Source: an uncultured Flavobacteriaceae bacterium (lineage in GTDB: Bacteria; Bacteroidota; Bacteroidia; Flavobacteriales; Flavobacteriaceae). Taken from it: a DNA stretch of 64,000 bases. Both the position numbers and the translations under genes were made by a program. Under the pieces are notes generated by a model. The model saw only the letters and a list, made by a program, of their open reading frames with translations, made no database searches and was not told the DNA's origin. Positions 43,211-53,429 of the stretch are shown here, one piece after another; the stretch's first letter is position 1, and each line of letters opens with the position of its first letter. Location: NCBI GenBank assembly GCA_938029725.1, contig CALHGE010000022.1, forward strand, positions 40,664-104,663. The letters are read 5' to 3'.

Positions 43211-44518
43211 ATGTCAAAACAGTTTTCTGATTTAGGAATTAACGAACAGCTAAGGCAGAGTTTAGCTGATTTAAGTATTTCCGTTCCTACGGATATTCAA
43301 AAAAAAGCGATTCCAATTTTATTAAACCAAAAGGAGGACCTTGTAGCTTTGGCAAAAACAGGAACCGGTAAAACCGTAGCTTTCGGCTTGCCTTTACTCC
43401 AATTGATTGCTACCGAAAATTCAGAAGTACAGGGTCTAATATTGGCTCCCACCAGAGAATTAGGGCAACAAATTTATACGAACTTAGTTTCCTTTGCTGC
43501 GCATTGTCCATCGATTTCTATAGCTTCTGTTTGTGGAGGTATTCCCATAAAACCACAAATTGAGCGCTTAAAAGAAGCGACACATATTATTGTAGCTACA
43601 CCGGGTCGATTGATTGACTTAGTACAGCGGAAGGCCGTCAGCATTAAAAATATAAAATATTTGGTCTTAGATGAAGCCGATGAGATGGTCAGCGCATTAA
43701 AGAAAGACTTAGATGTTATTGCTGAAGAAATTCCGAAATCTAGAAGAACACTTTTATTTACAGCAACGATGCCCGGCGCTGTAAAACAATTGATACAAAA
43801 TTACATGTCTAAACATGTGGTGAACGTAGCGGTAGATATGGCTACGCTTGGGCATCAAGGTATCGATCATCTATATGTGACCGTTGCGCCGATTGAAAAG
43901 TTAGAAGTATTACTTCACTTTTTAAATTCTAAAGAAGGAGAACGCGGTATTATTTTTTGTAAAACAAAGGCAGCCGTAAATAAATTAGCGAAGAAGCTCG
44001 CTATTAATAAATTCTCATCAGGGTCTATTCACGGTAGTTTATCCCAAGGTATACGTGATCGAATCATGGGGCAATTCAGAGAAGGTCATATTGATATTCT
44101 AGTAGCTACTGATCTCGCCGCTCGTGGTATTGATGTAAAGGAAATTTCATATGTTATTAATTACCATCTTCCAGATACCTATGAAGCGTATGTTCACCGC
44201 AGTGGTAGAACAGCTAGGGCAGGAGCAAAAGGGCTCTCGCTAAGCATCATACAAAAAGAAGAGCTTGAAGATATTCCTGAATTTGAAAAAGAGTTAAAGA
44301 TCTCTTTTAGTGAATTCAAAAAGCAAAATGCGGCAACACGAGAAGAAACTAATTTGCTTTTATGGGCTAAAAAAGTTTTTAAAACCAAGCCTGATCGAAA
44401 TGTTTCGCCAGAGACAAAAGAGAAAATAAAAACGATATTTCATCATTTGACCAAAGAAGAATTGATGGAAAAAGTGCTTGCCGATCATTTGAAACAAAAC
44501 ACAGCTACAACGAATTAA
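43211..44518 (+). CDS. DEAD-box RNA helicase
   Basis: The 435-residue protein has all DEAD-box motifs: Q motif (VPTDIQKKAIPI), AKTGTGKT, PTRELGQQ, TPGRLID, DEAD, TATMP (in place of SAT), and HRSGRTARAG. It lacks the long basic tail of the helicase at 13571. It likely acts in ribosome assembly or RNA decay and forms an operon with the next helicase (5 nt apart). Confidence 0.93.
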   Translation: MSKQFSDLGINEQLRQSLADLSISVPTDIQKKAIPILLNQKEDLVALAKTGTGKTVAFGLPLLQLIATENSEVQGLILAPTRELGQQIYTNLVSFAAHCPSISIASVCGGIPIKPQIERLKEATHIIVATPGRLIDLVQRKAVSIKNIKYLVLDEADEMVSALKKDLDVIAEEIPKSRRTLLFTATMPGAVKQLIQNYMSKHVVNVAVDMATLGHQGIDHLYVTVAPIEKLEVLLHFLNSKEGERGIIFCKTKAAVNKLAKKLAINKFSSGSIHGSLSQGIRDRIMGQFREGHIDILVATDLAARGIDVKEISYVINYHLPDTYEAYVHRSGRTARAGAKGLSLSIIQKEELEDIPEFEKELKISFSEFKKQNAATREETNLLLWAKKVFKTKPDRNVSPETKEKIKTIFHHLTKEELMEKVLADHLKQNTATTN

Positions 44519-44523
44519 ACCCT

Positions 44524-45837
44524 ATGGCAAATAGCATTCGTACCCAACAAGAAATTTTAGAAAAGTTACAAATTGCCGCGTTGAACCCGATGCAAAAAGA
44601 GGCTATTGCTGTTATTGAAACAACAACCAATACCGTGCTTCTATCTCCAACGGGTACCGGTAAAACTTTAGCTTTTCTATTGCCTATCATAAAAAACTTA
44701 GATGCAGAATCTAAGGAAATACAAGCCTTAATTCTAGTGCCTTCTCGAGAGCTAGCCATTCAAATTGAACAGGTAGTTCGCAATATGGGATCAGGTTTTA
44801 AGGTAAATGCAGTCTATGGCGGTAGACCCATGTCGAAAGATAAAATCGAACTAAAACATGTTCCTGCTATTTTAATAGGAACCCCTGGTAGAGTTTCAGA
44901 TCATTTTAATAATGAGCGTTTTTCAAAGACAAGCATCAAAACACTCATATTAGACGAGTTTGATAAGTCATTAGAAACCGGCTTTGAATATGAAATGAGA
45001 GCAATCATAAAGCAATTGCCTGATTTGAACAAACGTATTTTAACTTCTGCTACTCAGGGCGTTGAAATTCCTGATTTTGTAGGTTTAGATGATGCGATGA
45101 CCATCAATTACCTAGACCTTAAGAAAACATCAAAACTAGCCATTAAAACGGTGGTTTCTGTAGACAAGAATAAATTGCAAACTTTAGTGGATTTACTGCT
45201 TCATATTGGTAATAAACCCGGAATCATTTTTTGTAATTTCAAGCACAGTATTGAACAGGTAGGTGCCTTTTTAGATGAAAAAGGAATGAATTATGCCTGT
45301 TTTTCTGGTGGTATGGAGCAAAGAGACCGAGAACGATCCTTAATTAAGTTTCGTAACGGCACCTGTCAAGTACTTATTGCTACCGATTTAGCAGCACGAG
45401 GAATCGATATTCCAGAAATGAAATATATCATTCACTACGAGCTCCCTAGAGCCGTAGAAGAGTTTACCCACCGAAATGGGCGTACAGCACGTGTTGATGC
45501 AAAAGGTACCGCTTATGTTCTAAAATGGGAAAAGGAGCGTCTGCCTGAGTTTATTAAAAAAGACACCCCTTTAGATATTTCAAAAAAAGCAGTGCATAAA
45601 CCTCAATTTTGGGAAACCTTATTTATTTCAGGCGGAAGAAAAGATAAAATCTCTAAAGGAGATATCGCTGGCTTGTTTTTTAAACAAGGGGGCATTACTA
45701 AAGACCAATTGGGTATCATAGAGCTAAAGCAAGACTGCGCATTTGTCTCGGTGCCACTAGCAATCGCCAATGAATTGGTTGTGAAATTGAATAATACGCG
45801 ATTGAAGAAGAAAAAGGTAAGAGTGACCCTCTTATAA
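44524..45837 (+). CDS. DbpA-like DEAD-box RNA helicase
   Basis: The 437-residue protein has motif I SPTGTGKT, PSRELAIQ, TPGRVSD, a variant motif II DEFD, SATQG and HRNGRTAR. The C-terminal 75 residues (GGRKDKISKGDIAGLFFKQGGI...IGIIELK...VSV) form the DbpA RNA-binding domain, which in DbpA targets hairpin 92 of 23S rRNA. So it probably works in large-subunit assembly. Second gene of the helicase operon. Confidence 0.9.
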   Translation: MANSIRTQQEILEKLQIAALNPMQKEAIAVIETTTNTVLLSPTGTGKTLAFLLPIIKNLDAESKEIQALILVPSRELAIQIEQVVRNMGSGFKVNAVYGGRPMSKDKIELKHVPAILIGTPGRVSDHFNNERFSKTSIKTLILDEFDKSLETGFEYEMRAIIKQLPDLNKRILTSATQGVEIPDFVGLDDAMTINYLDLKKTSKLAIKTVVSVDKNKLQTLVDLLLHIGNKPGIIFCNFKHSIEQVGAFLDEKGMNYACFSGGMEQRDRERSLIKFRNGTCQVLIATDLAARGIDIPEMKYIIHYELPRAVEEFTHRNGRTARVDAKGTAYVLKWEKERLPEFIKKDTPLDISKKAVHKPQFWETLFISGGRKDKISKGDIAGLFFKQGGITKDQLGIIELKQDCAFVSVPLAIANELVVKLNNTRLKKKKVRVTLL

Positions 45838-45857
45838 GTGTTTAGATTACACGAGAC

Positions 45858-46757
45858 TTAGGAATACAGAATCAAAAACACGCCACACATAATTCCTGCT
45901 AAGGGAATTAATTTTTGCCGCTTGTTATGCTCTTTGAAAAGCAAGCCGCCTAATACTACCGAAATAATTAATTGACTACGTTTAATAGCGGACAGTAACA
46001 TTATGAGAGCATCAGGGTCTTGCAAAGCTTTGAGATAAAAATAATCTGCTAGCACCAATAAAATACCAACCATAGGGATAGACCAACGCCAGGTAAATGC
46101 TTTTCTTTTCTCAGCAAATGGAAACCATGTTATCGTTAAAATAACGAGTAGCATACCCATCGTATAAAAACAGAACCAAAACTGTAAGGTTTGCGGATTC
46201 AAACTTAGATTCTGAATCAAAAACTTATCATACAGGCCACTAGATGCGCCTAAAAAGGTAGCTGCAATAATAGCGAATATCCATTTATTTCTCTTGAAAT
46301 TAATGCCTTCTTTTTTCCCAATCCTGGAATAGCCCAAAACAGAGAAAATGATTAGAAAAAAACCAATCCACTGCCAAAAGTTCGGCTTTTCTTGATAAAT
46401 AAAAATCGCTCCAATAAAGGTAAAAAAGGGGCCGGCAGAACGAATAGGAGTGACGATAGTAATTGGCAAATGTTTTAAAGCTTGGTAGGCTAGCACCCAA
46501 GAAGCAGCCATTATAGCTGATTTTATAGCAATAAACCCATGTGTTTGCCAAGGTATATCAGTGATGTATAATTCTATTTCAATCATATACTCTGCATCAT
46601 ATACAGAACCAATATAAAAGGGTAGTAGTAGTAAAAAACCAAATGAAATTGTGCCTAGAAGTACAGGGAAAACTTCATTGCCTTGTACGGCGTGTTTCTT
46701 ACATAAGTTATGTAAGCCTAAAAATAAGGCTGCTAAAAGACCAAGATACATCCACAT
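45858..46757 (-). CDS. EamA/DMT family membrane transporter
   Basis: From the ATG at 46757 the product has 299 residues and ten hydrophobic helices with the DMT duplication (AAFLGASSGLYDKF-like start of the second half near residue 150). A longer frame would add 25 polar residues, which is unlikely. Substrate unknown. Convergent with the helicase operon. Confidence 0.8.
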   Translation of the reverse strand: MWMYLGLLAALFLGLHNLCKKHAVQGNEVFPVLLGTISFGFLLLLPFYIGSVYDAEYMIEIELYITDIPWQTHGFIAIKSAIMAASWVLAYQALKHLPITIVTPIRSAGPFFTFIGAIFIYQEKPNFWQWIGFFLIIFSVLGYSRIGKKEGINFKRNKWIFAIIAATFLGASSGLYDKFLIQNLSLNPQTLQFWFCFYTMGMLLVILTITWFPFAEKRKAFTWRWSIPMVGILLVLADYFYLKALQDPDALIMLLSAIKRSQLIISVVLGGLLFKEHNKRQKLIPLAGIMCGVFLILYS

Positions 46758-46868
46758 ATAGCGCGCGAAGATATTGGTTTTAAGAAGTTCAACTACTAGT
46801 TTATTGGTAAAGCTGTAACAACTTTTACCCAAGCTCGTCTTCCTTTTATAACCAAGCTCAATATACTA

Positions 46869-47912
46869 GTGCAAAGTGCAGCTATTCTTCTCATAATTAT
46901 CTGTGGAGCAGGACTTATTCACGGATTGATTCTCTCTATTTATTTTAGGTTTTTAAAAACGAAAAGAAGCAAATCAGAAGTTTTTTTGGCTATTTTGTTG
47001 TTATTAATGGCAGTTAGGGTTGGTAAGTCTATTGTACTTCAATTTAATAATAATCTCGAATTTTTGTTTATTTTCTTAGGCTTATCAACATTACTGTTCA
47101 TAGGACCATTGCTTAATTGGTATGTGAAATCGTTCATCAATCCAAATTTTAAGTTGCCAATTCATCAATACCTTCATATTCTTCCTTTCCTTCTTGTGTT
47201 GCTACTAAGTCCGTTTATTTCAGAACAATGGTTTATAGAAAACGGAAAACATTGGGCCTATATCCTTCTTTTTGGCATATACCTTCATTTGGCTATTTAT
47301 ATCTTCAGCACGGCAGTTCATTTGTATATATTTCATCGCAGCCTATTGGATACAAAAAAAACAAAACCACAAGAAATTATACTAAAGTGGCTACAATATG
47401 TACTTATAGGCATAAGCTTTATATGGGTTTCTTATGTACTAAACATATTTGAAGACCAAATACCATACATACTCGGGCCGCTTATCTATACGCTAGTTAT
47501 TTACACACTCACCTTCGTAGCATATAAATTAAAGGCCTATAAACTGAGTTCTCAATCATTTGAAGACAATACCGCTACTGCTCTTGTATATCAAGAGATT
47601 ATAGCTGCAGTAACTAAAGACGATATGTATATGTCTTCAGAGATCTCTTTAGACAGACTTGTAGCATTGACAGGGTATAACAAGCATATGATTTCAGCAA
47701 GTATCAATAGCTATGCTAAAATGAATTTCAATACTCTTATAAATTATTACCGCGTACAAAAGGCGAAAGAAATTCTTAGGAACACAACTTCTTCTAAATA
47801 TACAATTTCTTCAATTGCATATGATACAGGTTTCAATAGCCTTTCTTCGTTCAATGCTGCTTTTAAGAAATTTGCAAAAACCACCCCATCACAGTATAGA
47901 AATACGAATTAG
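46869..47912 (+). CDS. Membrane AraC-family regulator (GTG start)
   Basis: The 347-residue protein starts at GTG; the first residues already enter a membrane helix. About seven helices cover residues 1-220, followed by an AraC-type DNA-binding domain (LDRLVALTGYNKHMISASIN and TISSIAYDTGFNSLSSFNAAFKK...TPSQYR). This 7TM-HTH layout is known in Bacteroidetes. The membrane part probably senses a ligand. Target genes unknown; the DJ-1/PfpI gene lies 125 bp downstream. Confidence 0.88.
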   Translation: MQSAAILLIIICGAGLIHGLILSIYFRFLKTKRSKSEVFLAILLLLMAVRVGKSIVLQFNNNLEFLFIFLGLSTLLFIGPLLNWYVKSFINPNFKLPIHQYLHILPFLLVLLLSPFISEQWFIENGKHWAYILLFGIYLHLAIYIFSTAVHLYIFHRSLLDTKKTKPQEIILKWLQYVLIGISFIWVSYVLNIFEDQIPYILGPLIYTLVIYTLTFVAYKLKAYKLSSQSFEDNTATALVYQEIIAAVTKDDMYMSSEISLDRLVALTGYNKHMISASINSYAKMNFNTLINYYRVQKAKEILRNTTSSKYTISSIAYDTGFNSLSSFNAAFKKFAKTTPSQYRNTN

Positions 47913-48036
47913 TAATTGCGCGCTAAGCGGCTTTACTAGACTCAGAATTATACCCTTCTCTGACGGATTTATCATTTCAACATCATTTACCAAGTATTGT
48001 ATCGTATTTAGCGTCTTATAATCTAAATGAAAAGTT

Positions 48037-49131
48037 ATGTTTAAAAAATATCGCGCTCTTAAATGGAGCGTTCTCGTGTTTGTTAGTTTTGTAACGATAC
48101 TCTTTGCTTTCGGAGTTTGGTTTATGAGTCTTATTCCACCTAAAGATCTTGCTTTAGAAGGCACTTTGGTAGCTGAACTGCCGTACCTATCTGAAAATAA
48201 AGTACCTCGCAGAGGTAAAATTTTAGCCGTAGTTACAAGTACTGATATTATGGGAAATAGCACTAAAATTACGGGATATGAATTAACAGAACTGGCACGT
48301 GCTTATTATGTATTTCAAGCTAATGGCTTTGAGGTAGATATTGCGAGTCCGCTAGGAGGGAAGTCTCCTGTGATAATTGATGATGATGACATGGGCCCCT
48401 TTGATTATGCTTTTTTGAATGACACAGATGCACAACATAAAACAGCGAACACCATTCCGATAGATAAGGTTATTGCCGAAGCCTATGATGCCATATTTTT
48501 TGCAGGAGGAAAGGGTGCAATGTTTGATTTTCCAGAAAATAGGGCCATACAAGAGATCGTACGTACCTACTATGAAGCTAACAAAGTAGTGGGTGCTGTA
48601 TGCCATGGCCCAGCGGCCTTGGTGAACGTTCGATTAAACAATGGTCGGCCACTTTTAGAAAACAAATCGGTAAGCGGGTTCACAAATAAGGAGGAGCTGC
48701 TTTTGATAGCTGATGCAGAAACAATATTCCCGTTTATGTTGCAAGACAAGATGCTTGCACAAGGGGCCCGTTTTAATGAAGGCGCCATGTACTTAGAAAA
48801 TATTAGTCACGACAAAAATTTAGTAACAGGGCAGAACCCATGGTCTACATGGGTACTGGCAGAAACCATGATTACCCAATTAGGCTATGCTCCGAAATAT
48901 AGAGAAATTACCGATGAAGAAAATGCAGTGACCATTTTATCAATTTATGAAACTGAAGGTATGCAACAAGCAAAGCAGATGATTAAAATCATGTCTGTAA
49001 AAGAAAAGAAACCTATCAAAAGAATACTAATCGCATCTCATAGTATTATTGGTATTATGAAAGGTGAAATGGGGCGTTTTATGGATATGATTAGCTTGAC
49101 TTCATTTGCTAAAAAATGTGAATCCAAATAA
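48037..49131 (+). CDS. Membrane-anchored DJ-1/PfpI-family protein
   Basis: The 364-residue protein has an N-terminal membrane helix (residues 12-32) and then a DJ-1/PfpI domain: ILAVVTSTD, YELTELARAYYVFQANGFEVDIASP, DAIFFAGGKGAM and the nucleophile elbow AVCHGPAALV (Cys near residue 189). Family members include chaperones, glyoxalases and peptidases. About 85 C-terminal residues beyond the domain are not assigned. It faces the periplasm or cytoplasm depending on helix orientation. Confidence 0.85.
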   Translation: MFKKYRALKWSVLVFVSFVTILFAFGVWFMSLIPPKDLALEGTLVAELPYLSENKVPRRGKILAVVTSTDIMGNSTKITGYELTELARAYYVFQANGFEVDIASPLGGKSPVIIDDDDMGPFDYAFLNDTDAQHKTANTIPIDKVIAEAYDAIFFAGGKGAMFDFPENRAIQEIVRTYYEANKVVGAVCHGPAALVNVRLNNGRPLLENKSVSGFTNKEELLLIADAETIFPFMLQDKMLAQGARFNEGAMYLENISHDKNLVTGQNPWSTWVLAETMITQLGYAPKYREITDEENAVTILSIYETEGMQQAKQMIKIMSVKEKKPIKRILIASHSIIGIMKGEMGRFMDMISLTSFAKKCESK

Positions 49132-49154
49132 AATTTGGTTTTGTCAGCAGTCCT

Positions 49155-49170
49155 AGGCGATCAATCGCCT
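49155..49170. other. Small palindromic hairpin
   Basis: AGGCGAT/ATCGCCT with a 2-nt centre lies 23 nt after the DJ-1/PfpI stop. No T run follows, so terminator role is uncertain. Confidence 0.4.
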
Positions 49171-49321
49171 CACTTTAAGCATAGAAAATAGTCTGGTCAC
49201 CGAATTCTATAAAAAAAAGCCTTGTTTTTTATTCCTTAAATATCTTATAGAATCAGTTGTTAAGGTAAAGAGTGAAATAGGGTATAAATTAGTATATTTA
49301 ATAGCTAAAATACCCAACCGA

Positions 49322-52300
49322 ATGAAAAATACCGTCTATTCTTTTGTAATGATTCTAGGGCTATCTAATTTTTGTTTTGGACAAAAGAAAGGAGCCACAC
49401 CAGCAATCCAGCCGCATTTATATGAATCTATGCAATATCGAAATGTAGGTCCGTTTCGTGGAGGTCGTTCTACTACGGTGACTGGCATAGCTAACGACAT
49501 CTTTACGTATTACATGGGTGCAACCGGGGGCGGAGTATGGAAAACAACAGATGGCGGAAATACGTGGAACAATATTTCAGATGGCTATTTTAACACTACC
49601 GGAATTGGTGATATCACCCCGGCGCCATCCAATCCGAACATTATCTATGTAGGCACGGGTGAATCACCGGTTCGGGGCGTTAAGACTTCTCATGGCGACG
49701 GACTCTATAAATCTACCGATGCAGGAAAAACATGGAAGCACCTGGGCCTTGAAAAAACAAGGCATATCAGTGCTATTTATGTGCATCCAGAAAACCCTGA
49801 TAAAGTATATGTTGCCGCCCAAGGAAACCCTTGGGGGCCGAATCAAGAACGGGGTATTTACCTTTCTGAAGATGGTGGACTTACTTTTGATAAAATCTTA
49901 TATGTCAATGAAAATTCAGGAATTGTAGACCTTACGGTAGACCCGAATAATCCTGATTTTATGATGGCAGCCTCTTGGGAATTTTGGCGCAAACCCTGGG
50001 TTGTTCACAATGGAGGCCCTGGCTGTCGTATCTACAAAACTACCGACGGTGGTAAAAACTGGAAGGAAATCAACAAAGGCCTACCCAAATTAAAGGGTAA
50101 AATGGGTATTGCTATTTCGCCGGCGAACCCTAAGATCGTTTACATCGCCATTGATGCAAAAGGAAAAAAAGCTGGAGTATATCGTTCGGAAGATGCGGGT
50201 GAGAGTTTTAAACAAATGACGAATGATGCTACTACCTATGCACGTTCGTGGTACTATATGCATATCATAGCCGACCCAAATGATGAAGATGAATTGTGGG
50301 TGATGAACAGTTTTGCCATGAAATCGATTGATGGAGGAAAAACTTTTAAGGGAATAAAAGGCAGTCATGTAGACCATCATGATATGTGGATTAACCCTAA
50401 CAATAGTGATGTCATAGTCAATGCCAATGATGGTGGTGGTAGTGTAACTTTTAATGGCGGAAAAACGTGGTCAAGCATGTACAACCAACCAACCGGACAA
50501 TTTTACCGTTTGATTACAGATAACGGGTATCCCTATCGCATATACTCTGGGCAACAAGATAATAGTACTATTGCCATAGATAACAGAGTGGTTGATACTG
50601 GTATTGGAGAAATGCATTGGGATGTCATGAGAGCAGGAGAATCTTCTTCAGTTGCTCTAGACCCTAACAATCCACGTTATGTGTATTCCACCTATTTTGC
50701 TAGTAATTTTGTAGAATGGGATCGTGATATTGATAATACCCGAATGGTGATGCCATATCCAACTAGGGTTACTGGTGAACAACCAAAAAACCTAAAGTAC
50801 AGGGCGAATTGGAACGGACCGGTAATCGTTTCTCCTCATAACCCTAATGTAATTTACTACGGTTCGCAGTATGTAATGAAATCCTCAGATAGAGGCGTTA
50901 CTTGGAAAGAGCTTAGCGCAGACCTAACTCGAAACGATAAAGCACATCAAGGCAAAGGTGGTGAACCTATCAGTAATGAACAAATTACAGCAGAGAGTTA
51001 TAACAATCTATTTAACATTGAAGAATCACCTTTGAAGGAAGGTGTGATTTGGGTAGGTTCTGATGATGGTTTGGTGCATCTAACGCGAGATGGTGGTATT
51101 ACCTGGACAAATGTAACACCCAAAGGCCTCAAAGAAAGTATTATTAATGTTGTAGAACCTTCGCCACATGATGCTGCGAGCGCATATATTGCAGTTACCG
51201 GTTATAAGTTGAACGATTTTACGCCGTATATCTTCAAAACCAATGATTATGGTAAAACCTGGACAAAAATTGTAAACGGAATTCCGAAGAATACTTTTGC
51301 CAGAAGTGTCCGCGAAGATCCAGATCGTAAAGGTTTATTATATGCTGGTACTGAAACTGGTATGTTTGTTTCCTTCGATGATGGTAATTTGTGGTTGCCC
51401 TTACAGAACAATTTACCTGAAGTTCCAATAACTGATTTAAGGGTAAAACGCAAAGATTTGGTCGTAGCAACCCAAGGAAGAGCTTTGTGGGTTTTGGATG
51501 ATTTAACACCATTGCATCAAATTTCAGAGGAGGTCGTCAGAGCAGAACAATACCTCTATAAACCTAACGATTTTTATTCTGAATTATCTGTTGCATATAG
51601 CATTGATGGAGGGCAAGGAAAGAACCCACCTCAAGGCGCACAGATTCATTATGTGCTCAACACCAAAGTTTCTGAAAATACCCCCATGTCTTTAGAGATA
51701 ATAGACGCGTCAGGCGAAGTCATTCATTCTGAATTTACCGAGCTAGCGAAAGTAGGCTGTGATACTTTAGTAAAATCGCAATTAAAGCGAAAGATAGGCG
51801 CGCATCGCTACACCTGGAATATGAAAGTTGGTCGTTTCGATTGTTTGAAAGAATTGTATACCACCAACCGCGATTTATCAGCGTATAATGCAGCTCCTGG
51901 CAAATACAAAGTGCGTTTGAGGGTGGGGGAGTTCTCCCAATCTCAGGACTTCGAAATAAAAATCGACCCACGTATTGCAAATAGCATCGCAAATGCTGCT
52001 GCTGCGTATACAGAAAGAGACCAGTTATCAAAAGCTATTTATCGAGGTGCTACTGAGATGGCCAAGGGAGTGCGTGACCTTTACAAAATTAAACGACAGT
52101 TGAATTTTGTCCTTGAAGAAGCTAAATCTGAACAAATAAAAACTGACGGAGCCAATTTAAACCTTATTATTGATGCTTGGATCGCTACTATTCTTCAAAA
52201 AGAAATGCGTACATACCAAAGTAATTATATGTTTGAATCTCGGCTTTTAATAAAGTTTAAAGCCTTTTTGAACCGAACTGGTAAAGGTAATTTACCCGTT

Positions 52301-52447
52301 ACACAAGGAACACGAGATGTTAGCCAAGAGTATTTAAAACAATGGAGCACCTTAAAATCTAGCTTACAAGCTATCAAAACGAAAGAGGTTTCTGCATACA
52401 ACCAACTATTAAAAGCTGCAGGTTTGCCAGAAATTTATTGGCCATAG
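49322..52447 (+). CDS. BNR/VPS10-like repeat exported protein
   Basis: The 1041-residue protein has a signal peptide (cut near residue 20) and a long array of Asp-box repeats, e.g. GGVWKTTDGGNTWNN, GLYKSTDAGKTWKHLG, RIYKTTDGGKNWKE and YRSEDAGESFKQM, folding as sortilin/VPS10-like propellers through about residue 740. The rest, with a helical part after 880, is typical of the WD40/YVTN/BNR-like exported proteins of Bacteroidetes. They are thought to bind or cut glycans or peptides; no catalytic residues are obvious. It has no T9SS C-terminal domain that I can see. Confidence 0.85.
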   Translation: MKNTVYSFVMILGLSNFCFGQKKGATPAIQPHLYESMQYRNVGPFRGGRSTTVTGIANDIFTYYMGATGGGVWKTTDGGNTWNNISDGYFNTTGIGDITPAPSNPNIIYVGTGESPVRGVKTSHGDGLYKSTDAGKTWKHLGLEKTRHISAIYVHPENPDKVYVAAQGNPWGPNQERGIYLSEDGGLTFDKILYVNENSGIVDLTVDPNNPDFMMAASWEFWRKPWVVHNGGPGCRIYKTTDGGKNWKEINKGLPKLKGKMGIAISPANPKIVYIAIDAKGKKAGVYRSEDAGESFKQMTNDATTYARSWYYMHIIADPNDEDELWVMNSFAMKSIDGGKTFKGIKGSHVDHHDMWINPNNSDVIVNANDGGGSVTFNGGKTWSSMYNQPTGQFYRLITDNGYPYRIYSGQQDNSTIAIDNRVVDTGIGEMHWDVMRAGESSSVALDPNNPRYVYSTYFASNFVEWDRDIDNTRMVMPYPTRVTGEQPKNLKYRANWNGPVIVSPHNPNVIYYGSQYVMKSSDRGVTWKELSADLTRNDKAHQGKGGEPISNEQITAESYNNLFNIEESPLKEGVIWVGSDDGLVHLTRDGGITWTNVTPKGLKESIINVVEPSPHDAASAYIAVTGYKLNDFTPYIFKTNDYGKTWTKIVNGIPKNTFARSVREDPDRKGLLYAGTETGMFVSFDDGNLWLPLQNNLPEVPITDLRVKRKDLVVATQGRALWVLDDLTPLHQISEEVVRAEQYLYKPNDFYSELSVAYSIDGGQGKNPPQGAQIHYVLNTKVSENTPMSLEIIDASGEVIHSEFTELAKVGCDTLVKSQLKRKIGAHRYTWNMKVGRFDCLKELYTTNRDLSAYNAAPGKYKVRLRVGEFSQSQDFEIKIDPRIANSIANAAAAYTERDQLSKAIYRGATEMAKGVRDLYKIKRQLNFVLEEAKSEQIKTDGANLNLIIDAWIATILQKEMRTYQSNYMFESRLLIKFKAFLNRTGKGNLPVTQGTRDVSQEYLKQWSTLKSSLQAIKTKEVSAYNQLLKAAGLPEIYWP

Positions 52448-52514
52448 CTCTAGCTGAGAAAAGCCTTGTTGGCGAAGTATACTTTGTAAGTAAACAGAAC
52501 TATAAATTAAATAT

Positions 52515-52545
52515 AAAAAGCCAACTCTTTTAGAATTGGCTTTTT
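52515..52545. terminator. Bidirectional terminator
   Basis: AAAAAGCCAA/TTGGCTTTTT forms a 10-bp stem with an 11-nt loop between the convergent BNR and sigma-factor genes. Confidence 0.85.
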
Positions 52546-52568
52546 AAGTACTGTGGTATTTAAGTTGC

Positions 52569-53429
52569 CTATAAATAGGCTTTTAAAACTTCCTTTTGTG
52601 ATTTTTTTCGTAAAATTCGAATCGCTTTTTCTCTAATTTGACGCACACGTTCTCTTGTGATATCAAATAATTCACCTATTTCGCCTAGGCTCTTCGGTGT
52701 TCGTTCTCCGATACCATAATAGAGACGAATAATTTCACTCTCTCTATTGGGTAATGTTTTTAACACCTGCTTGATGTCCGTTTTTAAGGATTCGTTCATC
52801 ATATTGGCATCAGGACTGGTAGCATCTTTCGATTGTATCAGATTGTACAAATTAGAAGATTCTCCTTCTTGAAAAGGTGCGTCCATTGATAAATGCTTTC
52901 CTGAATGTTTCATCGCAAGTTTAACCTGAGTCGCACTCATGTCAAGCTCTCTAGCAATTTCGACTGCGCTAGGGCTGCGTTGCTGAGCCTGTTCCAAATA
53001 CGAGTAGACTTTATTTATTTTACTGATTTCACCAATTTTATTCAGTGGTAACCGCACCATACGCGATTGTTCAGAAATCGCTTGTAATATGGATTGCCGA
53101 ATCCACCATACGGCATAGGAGATAAATTTAAAACCTCTAGTTTCATCAAAACGCTTGGCTGCTTTAACCAAGCCCACATTTCCTTCATTGATTAAATCGG
53201 AAAGCCGTAAACCGCTTCCTTGATATTGCTTCGCAACCGAAACAACAAAACGTAAATTGGCATTTACTAATTTATTAAGGGCAATCTGATCTCCTTCACG
53301 TATTCTTCTGGTCAGTTCTACCTCCTCCTCTGCAGTAATTAAATCTAATTTTGATATTTCTTGAAAGTACTTTTCTAAGGATTTGGTATCTCTGTTTGTA
53401 ATTTGTTTCGTGATCTTTAGTTGCCTCAT
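52569..53429 (-). CDS. RpoD-like sigma-70 factor, probably a secondary paralogue
   Basis: The 286-residue protein has the short Bacteroidetes RpoD build: MRQLKITKQITNRDTKSLEKY, region 2 (NLRFVVSVAKQYQ, LINEGNVGLVKAAKRFDETRGFKFISYAVWWIRQSI), region 3 and region 4 ending GELFDITRERVRQIREKAIR. It departs from the primary factor as I remember it at many spots, e.g. DLINEGNVGLVKAAKRFDE and a different C-terminal end, so it may be a group 2 factor. It recognises housekeeping-like promoters. Single gene. Confidence 0.85.
   Translation of the reverse strand: MRQLKITKQITNRDTKSLEKYFQEISKLDLITAEEEVELTRRIREGDQIALNKLVNANLRFVVSVAKQYQGSGLRLSDLINEGNVGLVKAAKRFDETRGFKFISYAVWWIRQSILQAISEQSRMVRLPLNKIGEISKINKVYSYLEQAQQRSPSAVEIARELDMSATQVKLAMKHSGKHLSMDAPFQEGESSNLYNLIQSKDATSPDANMMNESLKTDIKQVLKTLPNRESEIIRLYYGIGERTPKSLGEIGELFDITRERVRQIREKAIRILRKKSQKEVLKAYL

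Noticed and set aside
51234..52031. Minus-strand open frames opposite the BNR-repeat gene
   Set aside because: They lie wholly within a well-supported gene and show no known motifs.
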